Below, piece by piece: positions 28,808-36,448 of a DNA stretch of 64,000 nucleotides. The translations under genes and the position numbers were made by a program. The stretch lies in assembly GCF_011683955.1 (NCBI RefSeq), contig NZ_JAAQPI010000005.1:1-64000 (forward strand), written 5' to 3'. The notes beneath the pieces are model-generated. The model saw only the letters and a program-made list of their open reading frames with translations, did not search any database and was not told the DNA's origin. Position 1 is the first letter of the stretch. Each line of letters begins with the position of its first letter. The stretch is from Pseudomaricurvus alkylphenolicus. GTDB taxonomy: Bacteria; Pseudomonadota; Gammaproteobacteria; Pseudomonadales; Cellvibrionaceae.

Positions 28808-29578
28808 ATGAATCCGGATGTAATTACTGGTTTGGTTGCCAACCTGGGTAGTGAATCATTTACCGAATGCTTCTTCGATTTTTGGGATGAGCTGGTGGGC
28901 GTTGACCAATGCACTGCCTGGCGCCTGCACCCGGACACGCCACCGGTAACACTGGTGTCGGAGCGACCGGGTGAGGATCAAAAGATTCGTACCCTTTGCC
29001 AGATCTATTCTGAGGGGCTTTTCCACCAGGACCCGCAGATCGAGCAGGACGAGGGTGATGCCGGTTATCAGCAGGGGGTTATGAAGGTCTCTGCACAGAA
29101 CATGGCCGCCGATGATTATCGGCGGGTGTTTTTTGAGGAAGCCGACCTGCAAGAGAAGCTGTTGGTTTTTTGTCCGGTGGGAGAATCTGTTTATTATCTG
29201 AATTTATATCGTCGCAATGGTCGGGCAGCCTTCTCAGACCAGGAACAGGTGGTTACGGAGCGCTATTCTCAGTTAGCGGCGACGCTGCTGGATAAGCAGT
29301 TTCAGTGGTTGCCACCGCAGCTTGCCAGTGCGTCTCAGGCCGGTCGCTTAAGTCAGCAATTGGAACCGTTTTTTGCAACGCATCCTGCGGGGCTGTCTGC
29401 TCGGGAGGCATCCACCTGCGCCCATATAGTGGCGGGGCACAGTAATGAGTCGATTGCTCTGAATCTGGATGTGAGTGTGAATACCGTGCGGACGTTTCGA
29501 CGTCGGGCTTATGCCAAGTTGAATATCGCTACACAGAATGAGTTGTTTGCGCTGTGTTTGGAGGGGGTGGAGCGGTAG
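28808..29578 (+). CDS. LuxR-type helix-turn-helix regulator
   Basis: This protein of about 256 residues has a C-terminal LuxR/GerE DNA-binding domain: LSAREASTCAHIVAGHSNES, then IALNLDVSVNTVRTFRRRAY and KLNIATQNELFALCL. The N-terminal 170 residues look like a GAF/autoinducer-like sensing fold with no recognised ligand residues. I chose the ATG at 28808 after GGGGCGAC; the frame is open to 28715. It is divergent from feoAB. Domain order resembles the second LuxR-type regulator at 45150-45839, though sequence similarity is low. Target and signal are unknown. Confidence 0.83.
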   Translation: MNPDVITGLVANLGSESFTECFFDFWDELVGVDQCTAWRLHPDTPPVTLVSERPGEDQKIRTLCQIYSEGLFHQDPQIEQDEGDAGYQQGVMKVSAQNMAADDYRRVFFEEADLQEKLLVFCPVGESVYYLNLYRRNGRAAFSDQEQVVTERYSQLAATLLDKQFQWLPPQLASASQAGRLSQQLEPFFATHPAGLSAREASTCAHIVAGHSNESIALNLDVSVNTVRTFRRRAYAKLNIATQNELFALCLEGVER

Positions 29579-29586
29579 GTCGCCTC

Positions 29587-30531
29587 TCAAACCAGGTTGT
29601 TTGAGTCTGAGTTTCTGTTATTCCCGGAGATAAACTTTCGTTGCATGGTGGCCGGAGAGATACCGAGAATTTCCGCCGCTTTGGTTTTATCGCCATCTGC
29701 CTGCTGCATTGCCTGGTAGACCATAATCTTTTCGGTCATCAACTTGGCCTGCTCCAGTGTGACGTCCGGAGACCAGAGTCTCCGCATTCCCTTTAAGTAC
29801 TGATGCTCGTTGGTCAGGGGTATTCTGGAGACCAGGTTAAACAACCCCTGCTCGGTTTCGGCGTAGATCAACACCGCCAATATTATAGTGATCGCCAGCG
29901 GTACAGTGACGGCTGCATTTATCTTCACGCCATAGTGCATGGCGGCGACGGTGATCAATATCGCAATAACGAACGGCAGGGTGGCAACCAGCAGTACCAG
30001 TGCTCGCTTCTGTTCGATGCGGTTTTTGGCAAACAGAGTGGCACTGAACAAAACCCCCACCGAGCCAACCAGGGTGACGAGCATAGTCGCCTGTATGATC
30101 CAATAGCGCGGGCCTGCGATTCTTGTTACGGCATAACCGATAGATTCGGCGCCGAGCAGGGCGGCGTTGGGAATAAATATCGCAGCGGTGCAGGCCAGGC
30201 AGACCGCCAGCAGCAGGGTGTCAATGAAAGGACTGTCTACCCCGTGAATATTCAGAGACAGCCCAAGCATGGAGGCGCAGGCGCAGATCGCCGCGACGTA
30301 ATAGGCTTGCAGCAGTGTTAGACCTTGCTCGGGTTTGTCGACGTAGGCAAACCCCATCAGTTCAACAAGGTTTGCCGCAAACAGGGCTGCCAGGAACGCC
30401 AGCAGCCAATGGTTCATGGATAAAAGAGATTTGCGCGCGCTGATGATCAGAACGATTTTAATCAATAACGCCAGCGCGCTGGGGATGGCATAGGGGGTTA
30501 GTATTGTCAGTACGTCATTCCAGTTTGACAT
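29587..30531 (-). CDS. Multispanning membrane protein with C-terminal Fis-type DNA-binding domain
   Basis: This 314-residue protein has about seven or eight hydrophobic segments in residues 8-235, resembling the 7TM sensor part of some histidine kinases. A cytoplasmic tail contains a Fis-type helix-turn-helix: EKIMVYQAMQQADGDKTKAA, then EILGISPATMQRKF. No kinase, receiver or GAF domain is present, so it looks like a one-component membrane-bound regulator. Its start overlaps the end of the upstream ketoacyl synthase III gene by 25 bases, so the two are co-translated. I infer that it may sense a lipid-like or hydrophobic signal, perhaps one made by that synthase. No named family is recognised. 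Confidence 0.72.
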   Translation of the reverse strand: MSNWNDVLTILTPYAIPSALALLIKIVLIISARKSLLSMNHWLLAFLAALFAANLVELMGFAYVDKPEQGLTLLQAYYVAAICACASMLGLSLNIHGVDSPFIDTLLLAVCLACTAAIFIPNAALLGAESIGYAVTRIAGPRYWIIQATMLVTLVGSVGVLFSATLFAKNRIEQKRALVLLVATLPFVIAILITVAAMHYGVKINAAVTVPLAITIILAVLIYAETEQGLFNLVSRIPLTNEHQYLKGMRRLWSPDVTLEQAKLMTEKIMVYQAMQQADGDKTKAAEILGISPATMQRKFISGNNRNSDSNNLV

Positions 30532-31505
30532 ATGGATATTCCCGATCCAGAGCCCAAAAACAGGACCTTATCGCCCCTGCATGGGCGATTAATATACATA
30601 TTGACCGGGATTGTGGCGGACGTCAAATTACCCATGTGGCTATAGGTGATTGGGGCCTTTTCTTCCTGGGTGTGGGCTGCCAGCGCCAGCTTCTTGTGCG
30701 GGTCCCGCCCCACCTGGTGACAAACAAAACTGTTTATGTTGGCCGGATTCCACCCTATGTCCCGGTAGGTTTGGTCGATGTGTTCTCCGTGAAGTTTGAT
30801 CACTTCCTCACTGATGGCGCCCATCATCATTTGCCCCACCATGCCCTGCGAGGTTTGCTTGAGGTAGCACAGCTGATTCTTTTCGCCTTGTGACCAGAAC
30901 CTGAACTGCCCAAATCCCGAGCGTCCGTCAGAGCGCTGAATCACCATGGCACCGCCGGCATCGCCAACGGTTAAGGCTCCGACGTGGGTTTTGAAGAACG
31001 CCTTTTCGTTCGAGCGTTGAATATGGCCCATCATTTCGAGAACCATTTCGCTTTGTTTTTCCCCAGTGCAGACCAGAACATTATCGGCCATGCCACTGGT
31101 GATATAAGCGTCTGCCAGAGCCAGGCCATTCATAAAACCCAGGCAGGCGTTGGAGATATCCAGGCAGGCAGCATTGGAGGCGCCCAACAGTTGCTGAACC
31201 CGGCAGGCCGTTGCCGGTTCTTTCCAGTCTCTGTCGATACCACAAAAGATGATCCAGTCGATGTGTGTCGGATCTATGCCAGATTCTTCAATGGCGCCGA
31301 TGGAGGCCCGGTACGCCATGTCGGAAGGTTGTAAGGCGTCTTCGGAAAAGCGTCGTTCGATGATGCCGATGTATCTCGAGATAAAGTTTTCCGGCACACC
31401 AAACCGTCGCGATTTGATCTCTGTCATCAGATCAATGCTACTGACTTTCTGGGAGGGGAGGTAGGCGCCGATGCCGGCTATGCGTGAGTGAGTACGAAAG
31501 TCCAT
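30507..31505 (-). CDS. 3-oxoacyl-ACP synthase III (FabH-like ketosynthase)
   Basis: This 332-residue thiolase-fold ketosynthase has an intact triad: Cys121 in DISNACLGFMNGL, His263 in SFVCHQVGRDPH and Asn293 in YSHMGNLTSATIP. A C-terminal FLGSGSGISI loop is as in FabH. It condenses an acyl thioester with a second acyl or malonyl unit. It is not in a fatty-acid synthesis cluster (no fabD, fabG or acpP nearby). It overlaps a membrane-bound regulator gene, so a specialised role such as making a signal molecule or secondary metabolite is likelier than housekeeping FabH. It is divergent from a flavin monooxygenase. The substrate is unknown. Confidence 0.85.
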   Translation of the reverse strand: MDFRTHSRIAGIGAYLPSQKVSSIDLMTEIKSRRFGVPENFISRYIGIIERRFSEDALQPSDMAYRASIGAIEESGIDPTHIDWIIFCGIDRDWKEPATACRVQQLLGASNAACLDISNACLGFMNGLALADAYITSGMADNVLVCTGEKQSEMVLEMMGHIQRSNEKAFFKTHVGALTVGDAGGAMVIQRSDGRSGFGQFRFWSQGEKNQLCYLKQTSQGMVGQMMMGAISEEVIKLHGEHIDQTYRDIGWNPANINSFVCHQVGRDPHKKLALAAHTQEEKAPITYSHMGNLTSATIPVNMYINRPCRGDKVLFLGSGSGISICQTGMTY

Positions 31506-31632
31506 GATATGTCATCCTTTTTCGGTTTTGGGGTTGCGTGGTTAAACGCAATTTTCAGCATAACCAAAACTGGATGGGGGACTAGGGTACCGACCGATAC
31601 TGACACGTGGATGGTTGTGTCGTAACTTTTTG

Positions 31633-31654
31633 TTTTTATTTGGTTTTTATTTGG
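31633..31654. repeat. 11-bp tandem repeat in a divergent promoter region
   Basis: TTTTTATTTGG occurs twice head to tail (31633-31643 and 31644-31654) between the ketosynthase and monooxygenase genes. The period is one helical turn, so it may be a phased binding site or bent AT tract. Confidence 0.5.
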
Positions 31655-31791
31655 TTTCTGTTGAAGTGAAGAGGTGCTGAATGATAAGCCTGCAACTCTT
31701 GTAGCACGCTGGGGTGACAGACAACCACCGCTCTGAAAACTATCCTTATTCATACAACTTAAAGAGAACTGAGTGAAGAGGACAGCGCTCC

Positions 31792-33465
31792 ATGCATCAA
31801 CCTGAAACCCAACCTCGATTCAGTACCTGGTACCCGTACCGGGTCTATCCCTATCAGCGCCAATCATTCACCGGCGACGAACCCGCCCGAGTGGTGATCG
31901 TGGGCGCCGGTCCCATTGGTATGGCCACGGCGCTGGATCTGGCGCGCTTTGGGGTACCCTCACTGATTATTGAATCCGAGCGCCAGGTCAGCCATGGCAG
32001 CCGGGCGATTTGCCTGACACGTCGATCAATGGAGATTCTGCAGATGATCGGTTGTCACCAGCCATTTATGGATAAGGGCCTGGGTTGGAATCTGGGGCGT
32101 TCGTTTTATCGCGGCAAGGAAGTGTTCCAAATGCAGTTGCCGGACAGCGACGAGAATCGTTTTCCGCCGATTTTGAATATTCAGCAGCAGTATATTGAGC
32201 AGTACCTGATTGAGGCGATAGAGGCGAACCCGCTGACTCGAATTCAATGGGGCAGCAGTGTAACAGGTATTCGGCAGGATCAGGAGGTGGCGACCCTATC
32301 CATCGATACCGCAGAAGGCGATTATGATCTGGCGGCGGATTGGGTAATCGCCGCCGACGGAGGCCGTTCAACCATTCGCAAATTGATGAAGCTGCGCATG
32401 GAGGGCAAGGCATACAGCGGTAACTTTGTGATTGCCGATATTCAGGCAGATATCGATTTGCCTACCGAGCGTCGTTGTTACTTCGATCCCGAGTGGAACC
32501 CCGGTAATAATGTTCTTGTGCATCGCGAACCCGATGGCATTTGGCGGTTGGATTTCCGCCTGCCCGATGGCGAAACACCGGAGCAGGCATTGGAAAAACA
32601 AGTGCTGACCCAGCGCATCAATTCGATTTTGCAAATGATCGGACAACGGGTGAAGTGGTCGTTGGATTGGGCCACGGTGTATAGTGCCAGTACCAAAACC
32701 TTGCCGGATTTTGTTCACGATCGCGTCCTGTTTGTGGGCGATGCGGCGCACTTATTACCGATCTTTGGTGTACGTGGGGCCAACACCGGTTTTCAGGACA
32801 GCAACAATCTGGCCTGGAAGCTGGCTGCGGTTATTCATGGTGGTTCCGACAAAAAACTGTTGTATTCCTATTCCAGCGAACGTGTTCAAGCCGCCCGTGA
32901 AATCTGCGATGAGGGCGGAAAGTCGACCCGCTTTATGACGCCGCCGACGGCCGGTTATCGACGCTTGCGTGATGCGGTTTTATCGCTGTCGCTAAGCCAG
33001 GATTTTGTTAAGAACCTGATGCACTGGCGCACCTCGAGGCCACATACCTATGCAAACAGCAGCCTTAACGCAACCGATGACGGCGGCGAAGCTTTCACAG
33101 CCGGTCCGGCTATTGGCGAAGTCGCCCATAGCCATCGTCTCGCGGATAACGACTTTCTGTTGGATTACTTGCAAGGTGCGCTAACCTTGTTGGTGTTTGC
33201 AACCGAGGCCAACGGCCCTGTTTTTGAGATGCAGTCTTCCTTTCCGTTGCGACGTATTGTTGTAAATCGAAACGGCAGTCCCGTGCCTGGGGCGGACTTG
33301 GTGATTCGCGACAGAAACGATGAACTGTCGCAAGCTTATGGTGCCGAGGTGGGCACGGTGTATTTGATCCGCCCGGATCAGCACGTGTGTGGTCGTTGGA
33401 AACACGTCGCCGCGGAGTCGTTGCAGGCAGCGATTAACCGGGCAGTTTGTGCGGAGGAGTTTTAA
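31792..33465 (+). CDS. FAD-dependent aromatic monooxygenase (MhpA/PheA-like)
   Basis: This 557-residue flavoprotein belongs to the group A hydroxylases. Visible motifs are the dinucleotide fold VVIVGAGPIGMATALDLARF (Gly residues at 38, 40 and 43), the DG motif WVIAADGGRSTIRKL and the second FAD motif VLFVGDAAHLLPIFGVRGAN. A C-terminal thioredoxin-like region of the type seen in phenol and 3-(3-hydroxyphenyl)propionate hydroxylases follows. It would use NAD(P)H and oxygen to hydroxylate an aromatic compound. It is followed one base later by a DUF2783 gene and then an AraC regulator, all on the same strand. No ring-cleavage enzyme is in the window. Confidence 0.88.
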   Translation: MHQPETQPRFSTWYPYRVYPYQRQSFTGDEPARVVIVGAGPIGMATALDLARFGVPSLIIESERQVSHGSRAICLTRRSMEILQMIGCHQPFMDKGLGWNLGRSFYRGKEVFQMQLPDSDENRFPPILNIQQQYIEQYLIEAIEANPLTRIQWGSSVTGIRQDQEVATLSIDTAEGDYDLAADWVIAADGGRSTIRKLMKLRMEGKAYSGNFVIADIQADIDLPTERRCYFDPEWNPGNNVLVHREPDGIWRLDFRLPDGETPEQALEKQVLTQRINSILQMIGQRVKWSLDWATVYSASTKTLPDFVHDRVLFVGDAAHLLPIFGVRGANTGFQDSNNLAWKLAAVIHGGSDKKLLYSYSSERVQAAREICDEGGKSTRFMTPPTAGYRRLRDAVLSLSLSQDFVKNLMHWRTSRPHTYANSSLNATDDGGEAFTAGPAIGEVAHSHRLADNDFLLDYLQGALTLLVFATEANGPVFEMQSSFPLRRIVVNRNGSPVPGADLVIRDRNDELSQAYGAEVGTVYLIRPDQHVCGRWKHVAAESLQAAINRAVCAEEF

Positions 33466-33466
33466 G

Positions 33467-33655
33467 ATGAGTCAATTGGGATTATCGCAGCAGGATATTG
33501 AGTCTATCTACGATGCATTGGCTGAAGCCATTGATGAGGTGGGTGAAAAGAAGGAACCGCTGTTGCTGGCCAAGCTGGTGTTACTCCTGGCTAACCGGCT
33601 GGGAGATCAACGGGCAGTCATGGAAGCGCTGGCGATTGCGGGGAAAGATCTGTAA
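33467..33655 (+). CDS. DUF2783 family small protein
   Basis: This 62-residue acidic helical protein matches DUF2783: LSQQDIESIYDALAEAIDEV, then LLLAKLVLLLANRLGDQRAV. The start at 33467 is set by the GGAGG a few bases before it and by the stop of the monooxygenase two bases before. DUF2783 genes are commonly found directly after flavin monooxygenases of this kind, so it is probably an accessory subunit or stability factor. There is no experimental role I can name. Confidence 0.8.
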   Translation: MSQLGLSQQDIESIYDALAEAIDEVGEKKEPLLLAKLVLLLANRLGDQRAVMEALAIAGKDL

Positions 33656-33665
33656 CCTTTAGGCG

Positions 33666-34700
33666 ATGATGCACTCGAAGCCAATCGCAGCAACCACCAC
33701 TGAAGACGCCACCCTACTCGCCAACTGGGTGGAGCTGGCTTACCGTTGCCTGGTCAGCCGGGGGCTGGACGCGGCGGATATATTTGCGGGCCTGGACATC
33801 GATCCGGTGCGGGCCCAGCAGTCGGACAGCCGCATAGATTCCTTCAAGATCAAACAGATCTGGGATATGGCGGCTGCTCGTACGGGTGACTTGGCATTTG
33901 GTCTGACGGCCGCAGAAGTGGCCTTCCCGGCGATGTTTAATTCGCTCAGCGTCAGTATGAGTGCCAGCGAGTCGCTGCTGGATGCCTTGCAGCGGTTTAT
34001 GCGCTTTCGGCGCATCATCGACAGCACCTGTGTGAATACGCTGGAGGAGACCGAAGAGGGCTATAAGTTCACCTGGGCACCGGTGCAGGGGTGTGAATCC
34101 AACGTGGGGGCCGAGGCTTTTGTGGCGGCGTTGATGACCCTGTGTCGTTGGGGCAGCGGTCCGGATTTTGGGCCGACTCGGGTGACACTCAGTCATGATC
34201 TTCCTGATGAACTGGAGCGCTATCAACAGTTTTTCAATGCGCCGGTTCAGTTGCAAACCGCTGAGAATGCTCTGTATTTCAGTCGTGAATCCCTCGAAAG
34301 TCCTATCGTAACCGCAAACCAGCAATTGGCGTTGGTCAGTGATCAGATTACCGCCGACTATCTGGCCCGCACCAGTCACGCGGATATTGTCGACCAGGTT
34401 CACAGCAAGTTGCTGGACTTCCTGCCCCAGCGAATTGTGTCGGAGGAATTGATTGCCGAGGAGCTGAACCTGAGCCTGCGATCCCTGCAGCGCAAGCTGC
34501 AGGAGAAGGGCACCTCATACGACTCGCTGTTCCAGAATGTGCGCAGGGAGTTGGCCGTGCAGTTGCTGAATGATCAGCAACTTTCAATCGAAGAAATCAG
34601 CCGGTTTTTGGGCTTCTCCAGTCGCAGTAACTTTGGCCGGGCGTTTAAACGCTGGACCGGCGCCACGCCGCGGGAGTTTCGCCAGCGGTGCAGTGAATAA
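33666..34700 (+). CDS. AraC-family regulator with arabinose-binding-type N domain
   Basis: This 344-residue regulator has an N-terminal ligand-binding domain (residues about 20-210) of the type paired with AraC DNA-binding domains in OruR/GliR-like proteins. The C-terminal double helix-turn-helix is visible as LNLSLRSLQRKLQEKGTSYD, then ISRFLGFSSRSNFGRAFKRW. It starts 10 bases after the DUF2783 gene and is likely the regulator of the monooxygenase operon. It is paralogous to the AraC protein at 56482-57534, with the same domain order and near-identical recognition-helix region (FKRWTG). Confidence 0.9.
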   Translation: MMHSKPIAATTTEDATLLANWVELAYRCLVSRGLDAADIFAGLDIDPVRAQQSDSRIDSFKIKQIWDMAAARTGDLAFGLTAAEVAFPAMFNSLSVSMSASESLLDALQRFMRFRRIIDSTCVNTLEETEEGYKFTWAPVQGCESNVGAEAFVAALMTLCRWGSGPDFGPTRVTLSHDLPDELERYQQFFNAPVQLQTAENALYFSRESLESPIVTANQQLALVSDQITADYLARTSHADIVDQVHSKLLDFLPQRIVSEELIAEELNLSLRSLQRKLQEKGTSYDSLFQNVRRELAVQLLNDQQLSIEEISRFLGFSSRSNFGRAFKRWTGATPREFRQRCSE

Positions 34701-34730
34701 CCTGCTCAAGGGTTTGGCACTTCGGACCGG

Positions 34731-34755
34731 TCGCGCTCAGAGCGCGCTGCTACAG
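34731..34755. repeat. REP-like element, family A, copy 3 (short)
   Basis: Only the arm TCGCGCTCAGAGCGCGCTGC followed by TACAG is recognisable. It is a truncated or degenerate copy between the AraC and decarboxylase genes. Confidence 0.5.
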
Positions 34756-34884
34756 TGCGTTCAAGCATCACCTCTGCACCATGCAAGCAATGTTGGCGTG
34801 AACTGAATATTCCCCTGACGTCCTTTGAATACCCCCACTGGGTAATATCACTCTCACCCATTCCAGATGTGAGAGGAAAACCCA

Positions 34885-36228
34885 ATGGTATTGGAAGTCG
34901 GCAGTTTACCCCTGCTACAGGACGCCCTGGCGGTTCTGGAGGAATCGTTCCAGGTGATGCCCGAATACACTCCCGAGGCGGTTAAACCCGAAGTCAGCCA
35001 GGTGTTGCTGGAGGCGGCAACCCGTATGCAGGACAACTACCCATACGCGCATCCTCTGTACGCCGGGCAAATGCTTAAACCTCCCCACCCGGTGGCGCGG
35101 CTGGCCTACATGATGTCTCTCTGGATCAACCCCAATAACCACGCGCTGGATGGTGGCCGTGCCAGCTCGGCACTGGAGAAAGAGGCCGTGACCGAAATCG
35201 CCGCCATGTTTGGTTGGAGTGAGTTTTTGGGGCACCTGTGTGGTGGTGGCACCATGGCCAATATGGAGGCGCTGTGGGTTGCCGGACGCCTGCATCCGGG
35301 CAAGAAAATTGTCGCCTCGAAGATGGCCCATTACACCCACGGTCGTATTTCTGAAGTTCTACAGCTGGAATTTGAAGCCATCGCTACAGATGCCCGGGCG
35401 AGAATGGACATGGAGGCGTTGGAAGCGGTGCTTAAACGAGGTGAGGTGGGCACTGTGGTGGTGACTCTGGGAACCACCGGTGTGGGTTCTGTGGATCCTT
35501 TGCCTCGCGTTCTGGAGCTGCAAAAGCAATATGGCTTCCGCATCCATGTGGATTCCGCCTACGGTGGTTATTTTGGTTTGGTGGACAACCTGGCGGACGA
35601 GGCTCGTGCCGCTTACGACCTGCTCGATCAGGTGGATTCCATTGTGATCGATCCACACAAACATGGTTTGCAGCCCTATGGCTGTGGCTGTGTGCTGTTC
35701 CGCGATGCCGGTGTGGGCCGCTTCTACCAACATGATTCACCTTATACCTATTTCAGCTCCGATGAACTGCATCTGGGTGAGATTACCTTGGAATGCTCGC
35801 GTGCGGGTGCATCCGCCGTTGCGCTCTGGGCTACTCAGCGTTTGTTGCCATTGCAAAAGGGCGGTGAGTTTGCTCAGGGTCTGGGCCAAGGTCGCGAGGC
35901 GGCATTGCGTCTGTATCAGCAACTCAAACACGACCAGCAATACCTGACGGTGATGGCGCCGGAGCTGGATATTGTTATCTGGGCTCCGAAGGGTGAAAGC
36001 GCCTCTGAAATCAGCCGGCTGTCTCAGCAGTGTTTTGATGAAGCGGAAAAACGGCATCTGCATTTGGCGTTGTTCGAACTTTCCGCCGATGTGGCCGCCG
36101 AGTATTGGGACGAACAAGTGGAATTTGATCAGCCCACGGTTACCTGCCTGCGTTCCACCCTGATGAAACCGGAGCATTTACAGTGGTTGCCGCAGATCAA
36201 AGGCATTTTGGATCAATCCATGGGTTGA
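34885..36228 (+). CDS. PLP-dependent group II amino acid decarboxylase
   Basis: This 447-residue fold type I enzyme has Lys259 in VIDPHKHGLQPYGCG as the Schiff-base lysine, HVDSAYGGYFG as the PLP-binding Asp region, and a GHLCGGGTMANMEAL phosphate-binding stretch. These fit the glutamate/tyrosine/aspartate decarboxylase group. It would convert an amino acid to the amine. The substrate cannot be told from sequence. The neighbourhood (aromatic amino acid permease, flavin hydroxylase, aldehyde dehydrogenase, aminotransferase) makes an aromatic amino acid a reasonable guess. It is a single gene followed by a repeat, with its own promoter region upstream. Confidence 0.85.
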   Translation: MVLEVGSLPLLQDALAVLEESFQVMPEYTPEAVKPEVSQVLLEAATRMQDNYPYAHPLYAGQMLKPPHPVARLAYMMSLWINPNNHALDGGRASSALEKEAVTEIAAMFGWSEFLGHLCGGGTMANMEALWVAGRLHPGKKIVASKMAHYTHGRISEVLQLEFEAIATDARARMDMEALEAVLKRGEVGTVVVTLGTTGVGSVDPLPRVLELQKQYGFRIHVDSAYGGYFGLVDNLADEARAAYDLLDQVDSIVIDPHKHGLQPYGCGCVLFRDAGVGRFYQHDSPYTYFSSDELHLGEITLECSRAGASAVALWATQRLLPLQKGGEFAQGLGQGREAALRLYQQLKHDQQYLTVMAPELDIVIWAPKGESASEISRLSQQCFDEAEKRHLHLALFELSADVAAEYWDEQVEFDQPTVTCLRSTLMKPEHLQWLPQIKGILDQSMG

Positions 36229-36284
36229 TGAGAAATCATTAACCGGGAATTTAACAATCAATTTGAATGGCATTTATTTTGGGG

Positions 36285-36376
36285 CGCGGTACCCAATAAA
36301 GCGGGGCTCGAGGTCGGAGCTGTCGCGGTCGGAGCCCGCTGCTACAGGTGTGTGTGTATCAGCCCGCTGAGGGTGA
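36285..36376. repeat. REP-like element, family A, copy 4
   Basis: GCGGTACCCAATAAAGCGGG, then TCGGAGCCCGCTGCTACAGG and CAGCCCGCTGAGGGTGACTG. It lies between the decarboxylase and the TonB receptor and has an internal duplication of the GGTCGGAGC segment. Confidence 0.7.
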
Positions 36377-36448
36377 CTGGCCGGGTAAGTGCGATTCAGA
36401 CCAAATACCTAAATCCGTATACCTATAACAACAGCAGTGAGAGGAACT

